Below, in pieces: positions 39,345-47,806 of a stretch of DNA of 64,000 bases. Position numbers and translations under genes: made by a program. Origin of the DNA: Salinisphaera sp052044135 (lineage in GTDB: Bacteria; Pseudomonadota; Gammaproteobacteria; Nevskiales; Salinisphaeraceae); the NCBI RefSeq assembly GCF_052044135.1, contig NZ_JBQDYF010000004.1:124001-188000 (forward strand), given 5' to 3'. The notes under the pieces were generated by a model. That model was not told the DNA's origin and did no database searches. It was given only the letters and a program-made list of their open reading frames with translations. Every line of letters starts with the position of its first letter. The first letter of the stretch is position 1.

Positions 39345-39391
39345 GGGGACAGACCACGTTTTCTTCGGGTCAGAAAACGTGGTCTGTCCCC
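39345..39391. repeat. REP-type palindrome
   Basis: Perfect 20-bp inverted repeat, arms 39345-39364 and 39372-39391 with a 7-base loop. The arm (GGGGACAGACCACGTTTTCT) resembles repeats seen beside REP-associated tyrosine transposase (RAYT) genes in other genomes. A further imperfect copy of one arm lies at 39446-39466. No RAYT gene is in the window. Confidence 0.75.
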
Positions 39392-39398
39392 TATTGTC

Positions 39399-39466
39399 CC
39401 TGCAGCGCCTACCGTGGAAATAGAACGGCGGCTCGGGACGGAGCGAGAAAACGTGGTCTGGTCCCT
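39399..39466. repeat. Dispersed repeat copy B with third palindrome arm
   Basis: 39399-39431 repeats copy A (37626-37655). It is followed by AGAAAACGTGGTCTG at 39446-39460 and GTCCCTATTG, a damaged copy of the palindrome arm with an inserted base. Together with copy A it brackets the PEP-CTERM gene and the transposase remnant. Confidence 0.6.
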
Positions 39467-39502
39467 ATTGGCCCCCGAGGCAAGGGCGTGGCGAGTTGGA
39501 AT

Positions 39503-39530
39503 AAAAAAAGGCGCTCCGAAGAGCGCCTTT
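39503..39530 (-). terminator. Intrinsic terminator of the secreted-protein gene
   Basis: A 10-bp stem (arms 39507-39516 and 39521-39530, CGAA loop) is followed on the minus strand by a run of seven T. It lies 62 bases after the stop of the minus-strand gene at 39593 and is the clearest rho-independent terminator in the window. Confidence 0.92.
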
Positions 39531-39592
39531 AAGAAGTGGCCTTTTCAAGCCACCGAATGCGGAAACCGCATCAATGCTTCAACAGCATCGTT

Positions 39593-41074
39593 CTACTTGT
39601 CCGACGTCATGTTGGTGAAGCCGCCGTTGCCGTCACCCAAGTAGCTTTGTGCATTCAGCTTCGTGGTCGGAGCGGTCAGCTGAACCTGGGGCCGCTGGCT
39701 TGCAGTGAGCGACACACCAGCAGCATTCTCGACTTGCGTAGCCGAGTAGGTCTGCGACGCGCCCGCGGCCAGCGTACCCAGGGTTCCGCTACCCAGCGTG
39801 CTGCCGTCCTGGCCCTTCAGCGTGACCGTGATCGGCGCGCTGACGCTGCCATTGTTCGCCAGACGTGTATAGGTCATGTACGGCGCGGCGGCAGCCGGGA
39901 CGTAATTCAGCAGGTTAATCGACGCACCGTTCTCCTGCAGGTTATACAGCGACGCCGGCGAGGACAGCGAGTCCACAACCTTCGTGGTGGCAGTCTGGTC
40001 GAGGATTTGCAGCGTCGTCACATTCGGCTGGGTGGTCGGAAGCTGCACGGGATTGCTAACCGAGTTGTCAACCGCCATACAGAAAAAGACCGGGATCTTT
40101 TCCGCGGCCACGGTACCGGACGGGAGGGTCAGGTCTACGCTCGAAGCCTTGCTCGGGGTAACAGCAGTGCCAACAGCAGTACCACTGGCGCAGCCCGCAC
40201 CGGTGTTGAGCGACAGCGTCTCCTGCTTATTGGTCAAGAAGTTACCGGACAGCGTGATGTTGGCCTTACCCAGTCCGTTTGCAACGGTGTAGTCAGCGCC
40301 ACTGCCGTTCAACTGGATGCCTGGGGTGTTCGTGAGATAGAAGGCACCGAAATCAACATTAGAAGCGCTGAGGCCGCCTGTTACGTCGCTAAGAGGCGGT
40401 TTGGCACTCACGTCGATCTGGGCCGACTCTTGGTTAGCTGCCTTGACGGAGCCGGTCGAACTCGTGAACGCAGCATCGCCACTGCTCACGACATTAATCT
40501 GAATCGCCTGCTGCGAATCCGCAACGGTGCCGGATGCCGAGTCAATCGGGCTGGACGGGTAGCTCACCGGACTCGTCGCTGCCCCGTTGGCAAACGCGAA
40601 ATCTGCGGTGATCTTGCCGCCCGCTGTCTGCAGCGCCGTCGCGTTCGACAAGTCGACCAGGTTGGTTACTGAACTCAAGCTGAAAACCGACTGTTGGCCA
40701 TAGCCTGCGGATGCAGTGAACGTAAGAGCCAACACCGATCCGTCTGAACTAACGGCCTCACCTGATAAGTCCGCGTTGCCTCCGTAGGTCGCGTTGCCAC
40801 TACCCGAAATAGTGCCTGCGGCCGTGCTGTCCCAGGTCGCCCCGCCGGTCAGCTTGATGTAGATCGTGAACGTTGAGCCGCTTGCGATCACCTGATTCGG
40901 CTGATACCCCAAGCTCGGGCTGGCTACTTTCCCCAAGTTGCCAGCGGTTGCCGCCTCGGTCGCATAAGTATTGTAAGTCGAACTAGCGGTGCCCGCGAAC
41001 GCGGTCGTGAACGCACCGCCCACAAACGTAGCAGCAACCGCAAGCGCCACGGCACTCTTTTTAGGAAAATACAT
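39593..41074 (-). CDS. Secreted Ala/Ser/Thr-rich protein, possible surface-layer-like
   Basis: Exported protein of 493 residues with a clear signal peptide (KKSAVALAVAATFVGG, cleavage after AFA). The mature part is beta-rich, poor in charge and full of Ala, Ser, Thr, Gly and Val, with two cysteines (GAGCASG, FFCMA) that could form one disulfide. No family is recognised. I choose the ATG at 41074 because GGAGAG lies eight bases upstream. A near-ideal promoter and a strong terminator suggest abundant expression. It lies next to gspD and could be a type II secretion substrate or a surface coat protein; that is inference. Confidence 0.78.
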   Translation of the reverse strand: MYFPKKSAVALAVAATFVGGAFTTAFAGTASSTYNTYATEAATAGNLGKVASPSLGYQPNQVIASGSTFTIYIKLTGGATWDSTAAGTISGSGNATYGGNADLSGEAVSSDGSVLALTFTASAGYGQQSVFSLSSVTNLVDLSNATALQTAGGKITADFAFANGAATSPVSYPSSPIDSASGTVADSQQAIQINVVSSGDAAFTSSTGSVKAANQESAQIDVSAKPPLSDVTGGLSASNVDFGAFYLTNTPGIQLNGSGADYTVANGLGKANITLSGNFLTNKQETLSLNTGAGCASGTAVGTAVTPSKASSVDLTLPSGTVAAEKIPVFFCMAVDNSVSNPVQLPTTQPNVTTLQILDQTATTKVVDSLSSPASLYNLQENGASINLLNYVPAAAAPYMTYTRLANNGSVSAPITVTLKGQDGSTLGSGTLGTLAAGASQTYSATQVENAAGVSLTASQRPQVQLTAPTTKLNAQSYLGDGNGGFTNMTSDK

Positions 41075-41182
41075 CTGGTTTCTCTCCATTGAAACGGATA
41101 TGAGACGTCTCTCGTCCTTGTCGACAACATCCCCCCAAAACCGCGATGACGAGAGCGCCATGGTCCGGGACGATGCGGACCA

Positions 41183-41212
41183 AGTGTAGGGACCTGCGGG
41201 AAAGGGTGTCAA
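41183..41212 (-). promoter_or_regulatory. Sigma-70 promoter of the secreted-protein gene
   Basis: On the minus strand TTGACA (41212-41207) is a perfect -35 box, followed after 18 bases by TACACT (41188-41183). The transcript would have a leader of about 100 bases before the ATG at 41074. Confidence 0.72.
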
Positions 41213-41341
41213 CAAAAATGCGCCCCAGGGCCCTGTTTTTGCGATGGACGGTCGAGCCGCGGCAAACCACAGGGGGCGCCGGCAATACGGCCGGCCACCG
41301 GCCGGCGGCGGACCGGCCCGACGGACCATGCCCGCCGGGGC

Positions 41342-43717
41342 TTATTGCGACAGGCCCGGGAAGCGATTGCGCAAGGCCTGGGTGACCGACTGCAGGCCAC
41401 TGGCATGGCTCAGGATGTGCGGCGTCAGCAACACGAGCAGCTCGGTGCGGTCGTCGCTCTGGTTGCGGGTGCGGAACAGGGCGCCGATCCCGGGCAGGTC
41501 CTTGAGCAGGGGCACGCCGCTGTTGGAGGTGCTCTGGTTGCGCTTGATCAGCCCGCCGAGCACCACGGTGTCGCCGTTGGGGGCGGACAGGTCCGTCTGC
41601 ACCGTGCGCTTCTGGATGGTGGGGCTGTTGCTGACGCCGGTGTTGGTGGAGTTGGCGTTGCTGACTTCCTGTTTGACCTGCATGTCGACATCACCCTGGC
41701 CGTGGATGACCGGGGTGACACTCAGGATGACGCCGGTATCGACGTACTGGATGCTCTGCAGGATGCTGCTGCTGCCGTTGATCTGGGTGTTGGAGGTCTG
41801 CTGCGAGGTGAGCACGGGCACCGAGTTGCCGACGTTGATGAAGGCCTGATGGCCGTTGAGGGCCATGATGCGCGGGGTGGACAGGATACGGGCATGGCTG
41901 TTGGTGGCGAGCGCCTCGATCAGCGCGCGGGTGGCGCCGCTGTTGTTGAGCACGGAGAAGTTGATGCCGCTGTTGGCGGGCACGCTGAGGCCGCCGAGGG
42001 TGCCGCCCTTGAGCACGGCATTGCCGATGTCGGCGGCACCGAGGGCCCAGGAGATGCCGGTCTGCTGGGTGTTGTTGAGGTCCACCTCGGCGATGGTGAC
42101 TTCGATCAGGACCTGGCGTTCGGGCTGGTCGAGCTCCTGCAGCAGGCTGCGCAGTTGCTGGAAGTCCTGGGCGCTGCCGCGAAAGATGATGCTGTTGGTC
42201 GGCACGTTGACCACGATGTCCTTGCCGAAAACGCGGGGCTGGCTGCCGCCGTTGTTGTTGCGATTGCCGTTGCCGTTGTTGCCATTACCGTTGTTGTTGT
42301 TGCCGTTATTGAAGCCGCCATTGCTGTTGTTGCCCCCGGGGCCGTTCGACATGCCGCCCGTGCCGCCGCTGGTGGTTTCGGTGCCGGCGGTGCCGCTGAG
42401 GGTGAGCCCGCCGGGCGAGCCCTGGTTGCCGCTGCCGCTGCCGCCGCTGCCGCCGAAAAACTGGCTGACGGTGCGGGCGAGCGCGGTGGCGTTGGCGTTT
42501 TTCACGCGGTAGACATACAGGCCCTTGTTGCCGCTGCGCTGGCCGGGCGAGTCGAGCTTGTGGACCCAGGCCACGGCGTGCTGGAGCAGCTTGTGGTTGG
42601 GCGAGAGCAGGATGATGCTGCCGGAGGACGGCACCGGGATGAGCGAGATGGCGCCGGGCCCGTTACCCTGGCTGGACTCGCCGCCGACGGCATAGCCTTC
42701 GGAGCTGAGAACCTTGCCGAGTTTGTCGGCCAAGGTCTTGGGTTGCAGATAGGCCAGGCTGATCATGCGCCCCTGCGTGCCCTGCATGCGCGGTTGATCG
42801 AGCAGGTGCACGGCGTCGAGCGCATTCTGCACATCCGCGCGCTGGCCATAGAGAATGAGCGAATTCTGGCTGCGCTGCGGATAGATCTGAACCTGCTGGC
42901 CCTTGAGCAGGCTGTTGAGGGTCTGATAGACGTTCTGGAAATCAGCGTTCTGCAGTTTGATGTAATGGAATACCGGGCGCAGGTCCGTCGGGGTGCTGGC
43001 TTCGTTCTGGTTGCGCAGATACTTGGGCGCCACGTTCTTGACGTCCTTGCTGGGCATGACGCGGTAGAGCTGGCCGTCCTGGACCAGGGCCAGGCCGAAG
43101 CTGTTGAGCACGGTGCGGGTGGTGGCGATGAGCTGGGCCCTGGTGACGGGGTGGTCGGCGCGCAGGGTGACCACCTTGTTCTTGTCCTGCGCGACCCGGG
43201 GCGCGACATACAGGTTGAAGTTGAGCAGGTCGCCCAGCACGTACTGAATGAAGCCCGGCAGCGGCATTTGATCGAAGCTGATCTTGTAGCGCGCCGGCTG
43301 GCCGCCCTGGGCCGGAATCTTGGTGACCTGGTGGGTCTGTGAGCCGGCGTTGTTGTTCTGATTCTGGTTTTTGCCCTGGCTCTGGCCCTGGCCCTGGCTG
43401 GGCTGCTGCGGGGTCTGCGCGCCGGACTGGCCGGGGCCGTGTTGCAGCATGTTCCGCAGCTGGGCCCGGGGCGAGGCGCCGCTGCCCGCGTAGGCCGCCG
43501 AGGGCACCTGCGGGGTGGCCTGGACCTTGGTCTGCGGTTTTTCCTGATTCCCCGCACGCAACTGCTCGCTCCCCGTTTTGGCCTGGCTCTGCTTCGGCTG
43601 AACCGGCTTGGGGATGTGCATGGGGGTGGTAATGGAGCAGCCGCCGAGCAGCAGGGCCAGCGGGCAAAGCAGGGCGAGAACATGCGTCAGGAAGGGGCGC
43701 GCAAGCTGTGTCGTCAT
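41342..43717 (-). CDS. gspD: Type II secretion outer-membrane secretin GspD (lipoprotein)
   Basis: Secretin forming the outer-membrane gate, 791 residues. A lipobox (LLLGGC) gives a lipid-anchored N-terminus, which may replace a pilotin. After a Gln/Asn/Pro-rich linker come the N0 domain (ISFDQMPLPGFIQYVLG) and the N1-N3 repeats. An unusual Gly/Asn-rich insert follows (about residues 460-495). The C-terminal secretin domain has RQVLIEVTIAEVDL, ILSTPRIMALNG, and NGDTVVLGGLI. Start: the ATG at 43717, which gives a proper lipoprotein signal. A 232-base gap separates it from the preceding gsp gene. Confidence 0.93.
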   Translation of the reverse strand: MTTQLARPFLTHVLALLCPLALLLGGCSITTPMHIPKPVQPKQSQAKTGSEQLRAGNQEKPQTKVQATPQVPSAAYAGSGASPRAQLRNMLQHGPGQSGAQTPQQPSQGQGQSQGKNQNQNNNAGSQTHQVTKIPAQGGQPARYKISFDQMPLPGFIQYVLGDLLNFNLYVAPRVAQDKNKVVTLRADHPVTRAQLIATTRTVLNSFGLALVQDGQLYRVMPSKDVKNVAPKYLRNQNEASTPTDLRPVFHYIKLQNADFQNVYQTLNSLLKGQQVQIYPQRSQNSLILYGQRADVQNALDAVHLLDQPRMQGTQGRMISLAYLQPKTLADKLGKVLSSEGYAVGGESSQGNGPGAISLIPVPSSGSIILLSPNHKLLQHAVAWVHKLDSPGQRSGNKGLYVYRVKNANATALARTVSQFFGGSGGSGSGNQGSPGGLTLSGTAGTETTSGGTGGMSNGPGGNNSNGGFNNGNNNNGNGNNGNGNRNNNGGSQPRVFGKDIVVNVPTNSIIFRGSAQDFQQLRSLLQELDQPERQVLIEVTIAEVDLNNTQQTGISWALGAADIGNAVLKGGTLGGLSVPANSGINFSVLNNSGATRALIEALATNSHARILSTPRIMALNGHQAFINVGNSVPVLTSQQTSNTQINGSSSILQSIQYVDTGVILSVTPVIHGQGDVDMQVKQEVSNANSTNTGVSNSPTIQKRTVQTDLSAPNGDTVVLGGLIKRNQSTSNSGVPLLKDLPGIGALFRTRNQSDDRTELLVLLTPHILSHASGLQSVTQALRNRFPGLSQ

Positions 43718-43949
43718 GGAGCGGATGCTCGGGCTGAGGATGGGCAGAGGGGTCGCGAAGCGACACACTTTATCATTCCCGTTGTTGTACGCGGTTGCGG
43801 TGAGCGGTCTCGATTATTCTGTCGCTTGTGAAAATCCTTGATCGGGCGCGGGTTGCGCGATGATGCGTGCGTCGCCTTTCTTGTTTGCGCAAGAAAGGTC
43901 ACTGAAGGAAGGCAACCCCGCACAGCGCGGCCAATGGCCGCGGGGCGTT
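43718..43949. other. Gap inside the gsp operon with hairpins
   Basis: 232 bases with no gene. Two perfect hairpins: 9-bp arms at 43875-43883 and 43890-43898, and 7-bp arms at 43926-43932 and 43936-43942. Neither has a T-run on the minus strand. They may reduce or process transcription before gspD, or gspD may have its own promoter here. Confidence 0.4.
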
Positions 43950-44591
43950 TTAGCCGGCGTTGGGGGCGTTGTGGTCCGGGCTGGTTTTCGGCATGCCGAG
44001 ATGGCTCTTGTCGTAGGGGAACAGGTGCAGGGTCTGGGTTCGCGCCGCACCGTTGCCGTTCTTGTCCTGGCTCTGGCCCTGGTTGTGGCTCTTGCTTTTG
44101 CCCTGGGCGCCCGCGTTGGCCTTGCTGTTCTTGTTGTCCGGCGCCGGGGCAAGGGTAATTTCGAGGCCGTGGATGGCTTGTATGCGGCGGCCGTCGGGCA
44201 GGCTGTCGCCCGGGCCGTAGGTATCGACCTGGTCTTTGTGCATGAGGACCACCCGCGGCTGGCCGTCGACACTGGTGATGCCGAGAATGGTGCTGTGCGT
44301 GGCGGTCTGTTTCGCGCTGTTGTGGCCGCTGTGGTTAGCGCTGCCGGCCTGTGCGCCGTTGCCGCCGCCAGCGCTGCCGGCGGGACTGCCCCAGCCCTGG
44401 CGTTGGGCCAGTCGGGTGGCGAGTTTCTTGGGGTCGGCGGGTGGCGCGATCGGGGCCAGATGCCAATCGCCGGCGCCGCCGGCCGCGTCGCCGCCGCTCG
44501 GCTGGGGCACGGGCACGAGCCACATGCCCCAGATCACCGCCACCGCGAGCAGGCCGATCAGCAGATAGCGTGAAGCGCGCGCTCTATCCAT
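43950..44591 (-). CDS. Type II secretion GspC/XpsN-like protein
   Basis: A 213-residue bitopic protein: one N-terminal helix (YLLIGLLAVAVIWGMWLVP), a low-complexity Ala/Gly/Asn stretch, then a small beta domain (STILGITSVDGQPRVVL, YGPGDSLPDGRRIQAI) resembling the homology region of GspC/PilP-type proteins that contacts the secretin. There is no PDZ domain. Its place between gspM and gspD matches XpsN of Xanthomonas, which replaces GspC. It overlaps the gspM end by eight bases. Confidence 0.75.
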   Translation of the reverse strand: MDRARASRYLLIGLLAVAVIWGMWLVPVPQPSGGDAAGGAGDWHLAPIAPPADPKKLATRLAQRQGWGSPAGSAGGGNGAQAGSANHSGHNSAKQTATHSTILGITSVDGQPRVVLMHKDQVDTYGPGDSLPDGRRIQAIHGLEITLAPAPDNKNSKANAGAQGKSKSHNQGQSQDKNGNGAARTQTLHLFPYDKSHLGMPKTSPDHNAPNAG

Positions 44592-45240
44592 TGTCGGTAT
44601 CCGTCGACGGGGCGTTGCTCGGGTTGCCGTTCGGGTTGTTGCTCTGGTTATTGTTCGGGTTCTGGCCCTGGCCGCGGAAATAGAACAACAGGCCGAGGGT
44701 GACGCGCGAGTCGGGCTGATCGTGGAATTCGAGCCCGTCGAAGATCACCTGCGGCTGCATGCCGGCGAGCCGTGCGAGTACGGTGGGCAGGGTGTTCGGG
44801 TCGAATTTGAAGTCGAGCTGCGCCTTGATGCGCCGGAAGTCGGCGTTGGGCACGGCCATGAGCTGACCCACCTGCAGGCGGGCGTTCTTGAGGTTGTTCT
44901 GGCGGACGAGCATGTTGAGCTTGTCCTGCAGGTTGGCCTGGGCGAGCGCGGGGGTGGGCGCCTGCCACAGTTGACTCTGCAGTTGCGACAGCCGCGAGCT
45001 GACCTGCTGGCGCCGCTTGCGCCATTGCTTCTGATCGGCGATCTGGGCGATGCGCTCGGCGCGCGCTTCGAGCTGCTTGCATTGCTGGGCGATCTGCTGG
45101 TTGGTGTCGGCCAGGGTGAGCACGCTGTAGAGCAGCATGATGGCCGCGATGGCCAGTAGGGCCTGACCGAGCCACGGGTGTTCGCGGACCTGGCGGAGCT
45201 GGGCCTTGAGCTGGTCGCTGAGTGGGTCGCCGAGATTCAT
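44584..45240 (-). CDS. gspM: Type II secretion assembly protein GspM
   Basis: Inner-membrane platform protein of 218 residues with one N-terminal helix (ALLAIAAIMLLYSVLTL), a coiled-coil stretch rich in Gln/Arg, and a ferredoxin-like periplasmic domain. The C-terminal tail is Asn-rich. The call rests on position after gspL (ATGA overlap at 45237-45240) and topology rather than on a strong motif. Confidence 0.8.
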   Translation of the reverse strand: MNLGDPLSDQLKAQLRQVREHPWLGQALLAIAAIMLLYSVLTLADTNQQIAQQCKQLEARAERIAQIADQKQWRKRRQQVSSRLSQLQSQLWQAPTPALAQANLQDKLNMLVRQNNLKNARLQVGQLMAVPNADFRRIKAQLDFKFDPNTLPTVLARLAGMQPQVIFDGLEFHDQPDSRVTLGLLFYFRGQGQNPNNNQSNNPNGNPSNAPSTDTDNG

Positions 45241-46295
45241 GAGGCGAGCCCGATGGTGAGCTGAAGCTGACCGTTGCGGGCGTCCCCGGTGTTCACGCTG
45301 GCCACGTAGGGCAGGGTCTGGATGCGGCCGACGATCTTGGCGGTGTTGAGCAGTTTCTGGCCGGAGAACAGCACTTTGACCGTGTTGCCGGAGAGGTTGA
45401 AGTGCTCGATATGGACATTCTGCGGCATGGTCTTGAGCAGATCATCGATGATAACCAGCGGCGAGGGCTGGTCGAGATGTTGCTGCAGGGTCTGGACCTT
45501 TTGCAGGCGAGAGCGGGCCTGGGCGCGGGCCCGGATGAGCGGCTGGCTTTGCTGGCGCAGCGCTTCAATATGCTGTTGGAGTTGATGCTGCAGGCCCTGG
45601 TATTTGAAATAGCGCGTGCCTTGCCAGGCGAGCGCGAGAGCGAGCACGGCGAAGCCGGCAATCCAGAGCTTGCCGGTCTGGGCGCGCAGCTGGCCGAGTT
45701 CGTTGCCGGCGCCGCGGGCATAGGGGCGCTCCAGCCAGCTTGGCGTTTCGGCGGCGGGCGGCTCGGCCGGCGCGCTGGCCGATTGCCCGGCGCGGCGGAT
45801 GAAGGCCTGCCAGGCCGCGCGCGCCGGCGGCTCGGGCCAGAACCGGCTGGCGCGCAATGCGCCGCGCTGCCAGACCTGGGCTTCGTAGCCGGTGGACAGG
45901 GCGAGCAGGCGCACGCCATCGGCGCGCGGCGGATGGGCCAGGGTTTCGGGCAGCACCACGGCGCGCTTGATGTCGCTGACACGGGCCTGATCCCAGAACC
46001 AGACTTGCGCGGCGTTGCCGTCCCACAGGGCGACGTGGCCGGTGCGGGCATAAGGGCTGCCGGCCTGGATCTTGAGCGCGAGCGCCTTGTTGCGCTGGGC
46101 CGCGGTGATCTCGGCCGGAAACGACAGGTATTCGAAGTGGATCAGCTCGCGCGCGAGCAGCATCTCGCGGCCGAGCAGGCCGCGGCGCAGGCGCTCGGTG
46201 CCCGCGCGGCTACGGAGAAAGCGCGCCGGCCGAAACAGGCTTGAAGGGAACCACTTTCGGAAGCGGTTGCGGAGGGCTTTTGGGCTTTCTGGCAT
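45237..46295 (-). CDS. gspL: Type II secretion protein GspL (PilN-like C-terminus)
   Basis: 352 residues: a cytoplasmic actin-like part that would dock the ATPase GspE, a membrane helix (LWIAGFAVLALALAW, residue ~218-232), a coiled coil, and a periplasmic PilN-like domain with PSPLVIIDDLLKTMPQNVHI. The ATG at 46295 makes it overlap gspK by 86 bases; a later start would shorten the overlap but I see no better ribosome site. Confidence 0.85.
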   Translation of the reverse strand: MPESPKALRNRFRKWFPSSLFRPARFLRSRAGTERLRRGLLGREMLLARELIHFEYLSFPAEITAAQRNKALALKIQAGSPYARTGHVALWDGNAAQVWFWDQARVSDIKRAVVLPETLAHPPRADGVRLLALSTGYEAQVWQRGALRASRFWPEPPARAAWQAFIRRAGQSASAPAEPPAAETPSWLERPYARGAGNELGQLRAQTGKLWIAGFAVLALALAWQGTRYFKYQGLQHQLQQHIEALRQQSQPLIRARAQARSRLQKVQTLQQHLDQPSPLVIIDDLLKTMPQNVHIEHFNLSGNTVKVLFSGQKLLNTAKIVGRIQTLPYVASVNTGDARNGQLQLTIGLAS

Positions 46296-47211
46296 CCAGT
46301 CGTCTCACCGACGCGAAGTCCCACGGGGCGTGGCTGCTCGAGGGCGTAAGCGCGACATTGTATTGCATGGCCGGAACCAAACAAGAACCGCAGGAGAGTG
46401 TGATGCGGAAGAACTTGGAGGGGAACGGGAACACCGTGAATTGCATCTGCATGGCGCTCAGGCCGGTGAGCTGACCCATGATGCCGATGCCGAGCGGCTG
46501 GTTCTGGCGATAGTTGACCAGCCGTTTGGCCAGCTGGCGGTCCACGCGGGGCAAAGTGGCCAACACGGGGATGGGCGCTGCGTTGGGGTTGATGCCGGGC
46601 ACGGGCATGATGGTGAACAGCTGCATGAAGTCGGGGTTGTCGACGAGTTGCGATTGGCTTGCCCAGCCATACACCCGGCGCAGTTCGAGCACGCTGCGCA
46701 GCGGCCGGTTGCTGGGCGGGGCCATGTGGCGGGCCAGGTACTGGGGTTTTTCCGCGCCGTTGATTCGGCGGAGGTTGTCGGGGTCGGTGTAGTCCTTGAG
46801 GGCATCGTAGAACTGGCTCTGCTGATCGACCGGCAGGCCGTATTCGCCGAGCAGCCGTTGCAGGCGTTCGCGGCTGGGGTAGCGCAGGCTGATCAGGCCG
46901 CGGGCGTCCATGAGTCGCACCTGCACGCCGGTGCTGTGGTCGACGTAGGCGCGGTTGTCCACGCGCATGATATTCGGCGGCTTGCCGATGCCCTCGCGCG
47001 TGGGGCGGACCACGGCGAGCCGATAGAGCATGGTATTGAGCTCGGAGTGCATCGCCATGTGGTGTTCGGTCTTGTCGCGGGCGTTGGCGACAAGGTGGCG
47101 GGCTTCGCCGACCTTGTGCTGGAAATAGCCGACGGTGAGCGTGATGACGCTAAGAAACACCAGGGTCATCAGCAGCACATAGCCTTCCTGCTGGCTGCGT
47201 GCCGTGTTCAT
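46210..47211 (-). CDS. gspK: Type II secretion minor pseudopilin GspK
   Basis: Large tip pseudopilin of 333 residues. The prepilin leader is short and the hydrophobic segment reads YVLLMTLVFLSVITLTVGYF after a glycine (QEG). GspK lacks the usual Glu5, and none is seen here. The alpha-helical insert typical of GspK follows, with DARGLISLRYPSRERL and PDNLRRINGAEKP. The ATG at 47211 overlaps the gspJ stop by four bases; upstream extension is not plausible. Confidence 0.86.
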   Translation of the reverse strand: MNTARSQQEGYVLLMTLVFLSVITLTVGYFQHKVGEARHLVANARDKTEHHMAMHSELNTMLYRLAVVRPTREGIGKPPNIMRVDNRAYVDHSTGVQVRLMDARGLISLRYPSRERLQRLLGEYGLPVDQQSQFYDALKDYTDPDNLRRINGAEKPQYLARHMAPPSNRPLRSVLELRRVYGWASQSQLVDNPDFMQLFTIMPVPGINPNAAPIPVLATLPRVDRQLAKRLVNYRQNQPLGIGIMGQLTGLSAMQMQFTVFPFPSKFFRITLSCGSCLVPAMQYNVALTPSSSHAPWDFASVRRLDARKPKSPPQPLPKVVPFKPVSAGALSP

Positions 47212-47783
47212 GGCACGAACCCGCCGCCGTTGTTGTTGCCGTTTGGCCCGGCGGATATCGGCAGCGGTCGGCGCTGGGGCTGTTGCACCGAGGCGGCCCA
47301 GACCACGGCATCGTCTTTCTTGATGACGATGACGTGGGGCAGCGGCGGGGCCGAGGCCTGCGGCGACCACTGCGCATGGGCCTTGCGCGCACTGTCCAGA
47401 TACACGAAGCGACTGCCCGACGGCAGCTGCAGGATGTGTAGGCCATTGCCGAGCAGTTCGTCGTGGCCGTGCTGAGGCGCGATCTTCCAGTGCACGGCGC
47501 CGGGCATGCCGGGGATCTGGCCCGGTACGTCAAGGCTCAGGCCGGAGAACTGGTGGGCGTTGCCGGTAAAGCGGTGGGGGTTGTCGCTGCGAGTGGCGAT
47601 GATGTCGTGCACGCTCTGGCGCCACCAGGCGGCGTGCATGTCGCGCTGGGAGGCGTTGATCATGACCTGGTCGTAGTGAGACTGCATGCGCCAGAGATAG
47701 CTCATGCCCTGCATGATCAGGGTTGTGATCAATGTCGTCAGCACGAGGGCGACCAGCATTTCTATCAGGGTGAAGCCACGCAT
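47208..47783 (-). CDS. gspJ: Type II secretion minor pseudopilin GspJ
   Basis: 191 residues starting with MRGFTLIEMLVALVLTT, a classic type IV prepilin start with cleavage after Gly and Glu5. The globular domain has ADNPHRF-like SDNPHRFTGNAH and LDVPGQIPGMPGAV. I choose the ATG at 47783 because it gives the standard short leader. It is 23 bases after the previous pseudopilin gene and overlaps gspK by four bases. Confidence 0.85.
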   Translation of the reverse strand: MRGFTLIEMLVALVLTTLITTLIMQGMSYLWRMQSHYDQVMINASQRDMHAAWWRQSVHDIIATRSDNPHRFTGNAHQFSGLSLDVPGQIPGMPGAVHWKIAPQHGHDELLGNGLHILQLPSGSRFVYLDSARKAHAQWSPQASAPPLPHVIVIKKDDAVVWAASVQQPQRRPLPISAGPNGNNNGGGFVP

Positions 47784-47806
47784 GGCGGTGCCTCCGGCTG
47801 CCATCT

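Noticed and set aside
42246..42345. Trinucleotide-like repeats considered as a CRISPR or phase-variation tract
   Set aside because: They are irregular, in frame and code for a Gly/Asn linker in GspD. There are no spacers, so CRISPR is excluded; length variation cannot be judged from one sequence.
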